From assembly GCA_020342025.1 (NCBI GenBank), contig CP070840.1, positions 2,154,302-2,163,817 of the forward strand: DNA of 9,516 bases, given 5' to 3'. The notes under the pieces are model-generated. The model worked only from the letters and a program-made list of their open reading frames with translations. It made no database searches and was not told the DNA's origin. The position numbers and the translations under genes are program-made. Source of the stretch: Deltaproteobacteria bacterium. Lineage in GTDB: Bacteria > Desulfobacterota > DSM-4660 > Desulfatiglandales > HGW-15. Positions 5,309 through 9,516 of this stretch are shown here, piece by piece; positions within the stretch are counted from its first letter, which is position 1; each line of letters begins with the position of its first letter.

Positions 5309-7814
5309 TCTTTTTTCTTAACTCCTCTATCTTTGAGATCAGGAGTCTGATAATTCTCTCCATTTCTTTTGCGCTACTGAATCTATCTTTCGGATCCTTG
5401 GCCAAGGCCTTGTTCAGGATCTGCTCACAGACTCTTGGGATTTTAGGATTATAACTGCGCAGCGAAGGATGTCTTACTTGAGTAATCTGATATAAGAGAC
5501 TGCTCAGATTCTCTCCGTGGAAGGGTAATTCCCCAGTCAACAGTTGAAAAAACAGGACCCCTAGGGAGAATATGTCCGATCGCAGATCCATTTTCTGACC
5601 CATGATCTGTTCAGGCGACATATAGTTGGGTGTACCGAGAATTACCCCTGTCTTGGTCCTGGAAGAGGATATGGCCTTTGCGATACCAAAATCCGTCACC
5701 TTGACCCCACCGTTCTTGAGGAGCATGATATTGGCGGGCTTAATGTCCCGGTGGATAACATCAGCTCTATGGGCAAAGTCAAGGGCCTCAGCCACTTCTG
5801 CAATGACATCCAGGATTTTCGTAAAAGGGAGCAGGTTTTCCTTAAGAATGTACTTCTCTAAGTTTTCGCCTTCCAGAAATTCCATAGCCATATAAGTAAG
5901 ATCGCGATCTTCCCCCACATCGTAAATGGTTACTATGGATGGATGGGAAATCTGTCCCGCTATCTCCGCCTCTCGAAAGAATCGCTCCTTGATTTCTTGG
6001 ATTAAATCCTCTTCAAACTCGTCTGAAAAACGGATCGTTTTGATGGCCAGAAGACGGTTAATCTTGGGGTCCAAGGCCTTGTAAACTTGCCCCATGGATC
6101 CTTTGCCCAGTTCCTCCAGAATGTCATATCGCCCAACTCTAGTTCTGGTCTCAGCAGAGGCATCCGCCAATATGCTCACGTCTCTGTTTTCCCCATAGCT
6201 GCCAAGGGTGGAGGCGTTATCAGAGGCTTTCATCTTGGGTATGCGTTCATCAAGGTCCCGATAGCTTCCCCACTTGCGGACATACTCATAAGCCATCAAG
6301 GCCCTGTCGGTCATCCGCTTTTTTTCATATTCCAGACCCAGATTATAAACGAGTTCTTTGGTCTCTTCGTCCACCGGTAGTCTTCGAAACTTGTCGAAGG
6401 CAAGATCCAGGAGGCCTTGGCTTTGGAAGCTGAGACCGAGCAAACGGTTGGTTGCAATGGAATCCCTCGGGCTGCCTCTGGCGACGAGTAAGTGTTTGAG
6501 AGAGATTGTGAAATAGATGGCGAGAGTGCCACACACCATATAGGTGGTTTTGAACCAGATACCCCTGGTGAAAAAGAGCAGAATTCCCGCTAAGAGAGGG
6601 AGAATTATGAGACCCACGGCCAAGGCCGTATTGCTCAACCCTCCCATGCGCGGGAACAAGAGGGCTGCAATTCCACCCAGCAAAAATATGCCCAAGATCT
6701 CAAAATGGAACATAAAGGGGGGACGGGTTAAAAATGTAGAACCGATGATGTTTTCCAAGATGTTGGCGATCAGTTCTCCCTCAGACATTCTTGGGGAGAC
6801 GGGCGTGTTCATGTGTCTGCTTTCCGAAGCGTTTAATCCTATGATAGCTATTTTCCCTTTCACAATGGGGGGCACTTGTTTCGCCCTCAAGATATCCACA
6901 AAAGGATATTGGGGAAAGGGGTCCTGGCTATTTTGAAACCTAACGAGCAGTTCCCCGTCGCTTAAAGGAATGCTCTGGTTCTTTAACCGTATCTGATTTT
7001 TCACCACAGTGACTTGTTTTGGTTGTAAGTCTTGATAGGCGATGGCCAGTCGAAGGGGGAGAGATGGTAAGAGGGATCCTTTATAATTGACAAACATAAG
7101 GTGGGATCGACCCGCCATACTGTTCTCAGGTGTTAAGCTGTTATGTCCCACCCCAAGCGCGTTTTGCGCAAGCTCCGGGAATGGAAGTAACACACGGCCG
7201 GTGGAAACTCTTTTTTTTAGGGAATCGGAGAGTTGCGCCGAGGTCAGGAAATTTTTTGAAAGTATGGCGTCTCCTCCAATTGCAGTCCCGTCAGGGGGAC
7301 TTCCAAATTTCACGGAGGCTGGAAAGACCACATTCCCGCTTTGCTGTACACTCTCCACCAGTCTTCTGTCACTGTCGAGATCTTCTTCCATCTGTTTAAG
7401 GTGCCCCTGCATCCATGTGCTCATCGCAGTGTCCTTTTCACCAAAAGGATAGGTCTTAAACTTCTCATGAAATGATCTCAACACTTCAAGGCCAGGGTTT
7501 GCTTGCTTTTCAAAGAACGGAACATTGAGGCCGATGAGTTTTACCCCGCCCCCCTTCAGGATGTCTATCATTTCTGCAATTAGGTGTCGGGGCCAGGGCC
7601 ATGAGCCGAGGTGGGTTATGCTCGTGTCATCAATGTTGATGAGCACAACCCTAGAAACACCCTGCTTCTCTGCAGGGGCGAATCTCAACTCTGTATCATA
7701 GACATACTTTTCAATGGCCTCGAAGAATGATGGCCGGATGAGGGAAAAGCCAATAAATATGAGAACAATTATAGCCCCTAATAATAGATCTACATTTAGA
7801 GTCCGCTTAGCCAT
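5298..7814 (-). CDS. CHASE2-domain transmembrane Ser/Thr protein kinase
   Basis: An 838-aa membrane sensor kinase. An N-terminal helix (about 9-27) anchors it. Residues 28-365 are a CHASE2 extracytoplasmic sensor (INIDDTSI at 59-66, GSWPWPR at 70-76, KGKIAIIGLNAS at 319-330). Three membrane helices follow at about 371-388, 397-416 and 420-440. Residues 453-515 form a linker with TPR-like helices (NLGLEYEKKRMTDRALMAY). The Hanks-type kinase domain covers about 563-825: ELGKGSMG P-loop (568-575), AIK with K592, E615, HRDIKPAN (688-695, D690), DFG (708-710), and SPE (733-735). Catalytic residues are intact. The activation loop SSSRTKTG (716-723) offers several sites for autophosphorylation. The ATG at 7814 has only a weak ribosome site. 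It is probably the first gene of a kinase-PP2C-FHA set; the ligand sensed by CHASE2 is unknown. Confidence 0.95.
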   Translation of the reverse strand: MAKRTLNVDLLLGAIIVLIFIGFSLIRPSFFEAIEKYVYDTELRFAPAEKQGVSRVVLINIDDTSITHLGSWPWPRHLIAEMIDILKGGGVKLIGLNVPFFEKQANPGLEVLRSFHEKFKTYPFGEKDTAMSTWMQGHLKQMEEDLDSDRRLVESVQQSGNVVFPASVKFGSPPDGTAIGGDAILSKNFLTSAQLSDSLKKRVSTGRVLLPFPELAQNALGVGHNSLTPENSMAGRSHLMFVNYKGSLLPSLPLRLAIAYQDLQPKQVTVVKNQIRLKNQSIPLSDGELLVRFQNSQDPFPQYPFVDILRAKQVPPIVKGKIAIIGLNASESRHMNTPVSPRMSEGELIANILENIIGSTFLTRPPFMFHFEILGIFLLGGIAALLFPRMGGLSNTALAVGLIILPLLAGILLFFTRGIWFKTTYMVCGTLAIYFTISLKHLLVARGSPRDSIATNRLLGLSFQSQGLLDLAFDKFRRLPVDEETKELVYNLGLEYEKKRMTDRALMAYEYVRKWGSYRDLDERIPKMKASDNASTLGSYGENRDVSILADASAETRTRVGRYDILEELGKGSMGQVYKALDPKINRLLAIKTIRFSDEFEEDLIQEIKERFFREAEIAGQISHPSIVTIYDVGEDRDLTYMAMEFLEGENLEKYILKENLLPFTKILDVIAEVAEALDFAHRADVIHRDIKPANIMLLKNGGVKVTDFGIAKAISSSRTKTGVILGTPNYMSPEQIMGQKMDLRSDIFSLGVLFFQLLTGELPFHGENLSSLLYQITQVRHPSLRSYNPKIPRVCEQILNKALAKDPKDRFSSAKEMERIIRLLISKIEELRKKKVA

Positions 7815-8076
7815 CTATTTAGATTTATTGAAACCTTGCCAGTTGCTCAGGTATCTATTCCCGATCAAGGATGTGCTATTTCAGGCGTGCCCAGGTGGAA
7901 TAATGGAATAGTGGGTATGCATATAGGGAGAGTCATGCTTTTTTCCTGTGAAGCCATCGCGTTTTCCGAGGCGTAGACTCTGCCCTCTCTCCGCGCTGTA
8001 GGCCCACCAAGCCGAAAGCAGAGCCAGAGGCCAGTACTCCATTGTTCCTCTATTTCCATTGGGGCGAAGCCCCAGG

Positions 8077-8099
8077 GTCATTAACCCTACAATAATGAC
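8077..8099. repeat. Perfect 7-bp inverted repeat, candidate operator or hairpin
   Basis: GTCATTA and TAATGAC are separated by 9 bp, which puts the half-site centres 16 bp apart, about 1.5 helical turns. The left arm overlaps two smaller GC-rich hairpins (8060-8074, 8074-8088), so either a protein-binding site or alternative RNA folds is possible. Confidence 0.35.
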
Positions 8100-8196
8100 T
8101 CAAAAGTTATCAAAATTTGTAATAATATTAATCGAAACAACCACTTAATGTCAAAGGAAAAGCAGATTTTCTTAATCTGGACGAGATTGTGACAGT

Positions 8197-8225
8197 TTGA
8201 CAACCGCAAGTGTGGTTGGTAAAGA
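8197..8225 (+). promoter_or_regulatory. Candidate promoter of the J-domain gene
   Basis: A perfect TTGACA (8197-8202) stands 17 bp before TAAAGA (8220-8225), a weak -10 (3/6). A 7-bp inverted repeat, CAACCGC/GTGGTTG (8201-8218, one G-T), fills the spacer and overlaps the -35, as an operator would. The predicted transcript would start near 8232, about 74 nt before the ATG. Confidence 0.4.
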
Positions 8226-8232
8226 TAAATTA

Positions 8233-8248
8233 AGGAAGGCGACTTCCT
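8233..8248 (+). promoter_or_regulatory. 5' leader stem-loop with GCGA tetraloop
   Basis: AGGAAG pairs perfectly with CTTCCT around GCGA, a GNRA tetraloop. If the upstream promoter is right, this hairpin sits at the very 5' end of the J-domain mRNA, a position typical of stabilising stems. Confidence 0.4.
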
Positions 8249-8305
8249 GCCATGTTTTAGGGGGCTGGGAATAAATGGGATCGTATGTGGGAGGATCGTT
8301 GAGTC

Positions 8306-8638
8306 ATGCCAGGGTGGTTTAAGGCGGCGGGTGCTGGAATCGGTTACTATCTGGGAGGGCCGGTTGGGGCTCTACTCGGATATGTCTTTGGCAGAGCCAT
8401 GGGGAATCGGTCATCTGCTTCCTCCATAAAATCGTCTCTCACACAATACTATGAAGTTCTGGGGGTTTCGCCAACGGCTGACATGAAAGAGATAAGACAA
8501 TCTTATCGCAGGCTGGTAAAGCGGTATCACCCTGATCTTCATGGTCAAGTAGATGAAAAAAGGGCCATCCTTCTTAGAAGGAAGATGGCTAGGGTGAATG
8601 AGGCATACGCTGAGATCGAGAAGGCACGGAACTTCTAA
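8306..8638 (+). CDS. Short membrane-anchored J-domain protein (DjlA-like anchor, no TerB region)
   Basis: A 110-aa protein. Residues 9-31 form a glycine-rich hydrophobic stretch (GAGIGYYLGGPVGALLGYVFG) with repeated small residues, like the single membrane helix at the start of DjlA. A short Ser-rich linker leads to a J-domain at about 47-108: YYEVLGVSP (48-56), RRLVKRYHPD with the essential H75-P76-D77, and helix III VNEAYAEIEKA. It should recruit and stimulate an Hsp70 (DnaK) ATPase at the inner membrane's cytoplasmic face. DjlA proteins have a TerB-like domain between anchor and J-domain; here it is absent, and the whole protein is under half their length. The ATG at 8306 is preceded immediately by an in-frame TGA, so the start is secure; the ribosome site GGGAGG is about 11 nt upstream. 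It is divergent from the kinase gene. Confidence 0.88.
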   Translation: MPGWFKAAGAGIGYYLGGPVGALLGYVFGRAMGNRSSASSIKSSLTQYYEVLGVSPTADMKEIRQSYRRLVKRYHPDLHGQVDEKRAILLRRKMARVNEAYAEIEKARNF

Positions 8639-8683
8639 AGGGATGGGGTATCGGAGGAATGGAGTTTTGGGGTGATGGATTAG

Positions 8684-8704
8684 AGGAATGAAAAAGCAAT
8701 TCCT
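8684..8704. terminator. Possible weak terminator between the J-domain and RNase genes
   Basis: AGGAAT (8684-8689) pairs with ATTCCT (8699-8704) around a 9-nt loop, in the 124-nt gap between two convergent genes. No strong T run follows on either strand. The location is right for termination but the structure is weak. Confidence 0.3.
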
Positions 8705-8762
8705 TAAGCCTTTAATATCCAGTACTCCACGGAAATGCTCCAGGGCAGGCAAATGATCAATG

Positions 8763-9516
8763 CTAAATGCCGTCGGTGCTTATTTCATACTGCTCCAGGT
8801 GGAAATCTTCCTTTGATATTATGGTGATCGGTCTGTCAAGCCTCCTCTCCATGTCCATGATTGATTCCTGCTCTTCCTCTTTTAAAACCTGATCAATGTC
8901 CGGATTCACTCGCACATAAAGGGTACCCCCGTCCATAGTAGAGGCGGCTTCCCTTTCTATATCACGAAATATCTCACAACAAATGGTCTTTTTTGATTTT
9001 AGGTTTCCTCTGCCTTCACAATAGCTACAGGGTTCGCTCATGAGTCTGCTAAGGTTTTCGCGCGTTCTCTTCCTGGTCATCTCAATGAGGCCCAGCTCAG
9101 ACATGCGAAGGATATGGGACTTTGCCTTGTCTTTGCTCAGGGCCTCTTTCAACGCCACGAAGACCCGATCCCGATTGGCCTTTTTTTCCATGTCGATGAA
9201 ATCAATAACAATCAGACCCCCTATGTTTCTTAGACGAAGTTGGTAAGCAATCTCTTTTACGGCCTCAAGATTGGTTTTCAAGATGGTCTCCTCAAGGTTC
9301 CTTTTACCCACGTAACTTCCCGTGTTCACATCTATAGCTGTCAAGGCCTCGGTCAGTTCAATGACGATATATCCTCCTGATTTAAGCCATATCTTTTTCT
9401 CCAAGGCCCGGGAAATCTCCATTTCTATGCCGTATGTATCAAAAATGGGATCTATTCCATCGTAGAGTTCAACAGAATATTTTAGTCTGGATGCGAATGT
9501 TTCAATGAACTCCATA
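8763..9516 (-). CDS. rng: RNase E/G family ribonuclease, C-terminal part (5' end outside window)
   Basis: The gene runs leftwards and is cut by the right edge; the S1 RNA-binding domain and the first part of the catalytic core lie outside. The ATG at 9515 is only an internal Met. Counting from it, TAIDVNTGSYVG (59-70) and VIDFIDM (103-109) carry the two catalytic, metal-binding aspartates (D62 and D105; D303 and D346 in E. coli RNase E). CSYC (163-166) matches the Zn-link cysteines that bridge subunits. The protein ends about 80 residues after the Zn-link, without the long disordered scaffold of RNase E, so it resembles RNase G (Rng/CafA). It is expected to cleave single-stranded A/U-rich RNA and take part in rRNA maturation and mRNA decay in the cytoplasm. 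The symbol follows this C-terminal length. The stop lies 124 nt from the convergent J-domain gene. Confidence 0.93.
   Translation of the reverse strand, partial: MEFIETFASRLKYSVELYDGIDPIFDTYGIEMEISRALEKKIWLKSGGYIVIELTEALTAIDVNTGSYVGKRNLEETILKTNLEAVKEIAYQLRLRNIGGLIVIDFIDMEKKANRDRVFVALKEALSKDKAKSHILRMSELGLIEMTRKRTRENLSRLMSEPCSYCEGRGNLKSKKTICCEIFRDIEREAASTMDGGTLYVRVNPDIDQVLKEEEQESIMDMERRLDRPITIISKEDFHLEQYEISTDGI

Larger units (their letters stand above)
7815..8305. other. 491-bp non-coding spacer between divergent kinase and J-domain genes
   Basis: No credible gene is seen here: the - strand frames at 7865-8081 overlap in two registers, lack ribosome sites and show low-complexity translations. 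The kinase-proximal half carries a small direct repeat (GGAATA twice, 7898-7910). The other half holds a series of inverted repeats: TGGGGC/GCCCCA (8060-8074), AGGGT/ACCCT (8074-8088), GTCATTA/TAATGAC (8077-8099), CAGATT/AATCTG (8163-8179), and hairpins around the J-domain gene promoter. Regulatory signals for both divergent genes must lie in it. I found no convincing promoter on the kinase side. Confidence 0.6.

Noticed and set aside
6544..6936. A 130-codon + strand frame inside the kinase gene
   Set aside because: It is antisense to a kinase gene with intact CHASE2 and membrane segments, and shows no recognisable domain or ribosome site.
3584..7814. The kinase/PP2C/FHA set as part of a type VI secretion locus
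   Set aside because: No secretion structural genes are visible on either side, and the kinase has a CHASE2 sensor, unlike the usual PpkA layout.
7850..7900. A sigma-54-type promoter (GG-N10-GC) upstream of the kinase gene
   Set aside because: TGGGCACG on the - strand resembles the -24 element, but no GC falls at the required 10-nt spacing.
7865..8081. Two overlapping - strand reading frames of 64 and 66 codons in the divergent spacer
   Set aside because: They occupy the same DNA in different registers, have no ribosome sites, and their translations look like random non-coding sequence.
8639..8762. A small gene between the J-domain and RNase genes
   Set aside because: The 124-nt gap has no start with a ribosome site and a sustained frame; only a weak hairpin is seen.

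Overview
The window reads as a chromosomal segment of an anaerobic, Gram-negative-like bacterium. The best guess is a Desulfobacterota (former Deltaproteobacteria) lineage. That rests on the gene mix (cobalamin-type radical SAM protein, DUF1786 protein, CHASE2-type Ser/Thr kinase with PP2C and FHA partners, YcgN-like Cys cluster protein, RNase E/G), the intermediate GC content and the AT-rich spacers. It is an inference from family distribution, not a phylogenetic result. No mobile element, CRISPR array, tRNA or rRNA was found.

Left third (1-3447, + strand): four genes on one strand. They are the 3' part of a B12-binding-domain radical SAM protein (cut by the left edge), a YcgN/UPF0260-like Cys-rich protein, a DUF1786 protein with an ASKHA-like N-terminal glycine motif, and a 76-aa zinc-ribbon protein. 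Gaps of about 100-135 nt separate them. The gap before the YcgN gene is full of stem-loops, including one with a GAGA (GNRA) tetraloop, and carries a candidate promoter. Apart from the radical SAM enzyme, these are conserved proteins of unknown role.

Middle (3584-7814, - strand): a compact phospho-signalling module. Transcription runs leftwards from a membrane CHASE2 sensor Ser/Thr kinase (838 aa), across a 56-nt gap with two hairpins, into a soluble PP2C phosphatase that starts at a TTG codon, then across a 71-nt AT-rich spacer with its own promoter-like sequence into a two-FHA-domain protein. The FHA protein carries a Thr-rich TMMLDT motif that could be the kinase's target. The likely logic is: extracytoplasmic signal to CHASE2 kinase, to phospho-threonine on the FHA adaptor, reversed by PP2C.

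Right part (7815-9516): a 491-bp non-coding spacer rich in inverted repeats lies between the divergent kinase gene and a short gene for a membrane-anchored J-domain protein (DjlA-like anchor without the TerB region). Convergent to it is the C-terminal part of an RNase E/G family ribonuclease, cut by the right edge.
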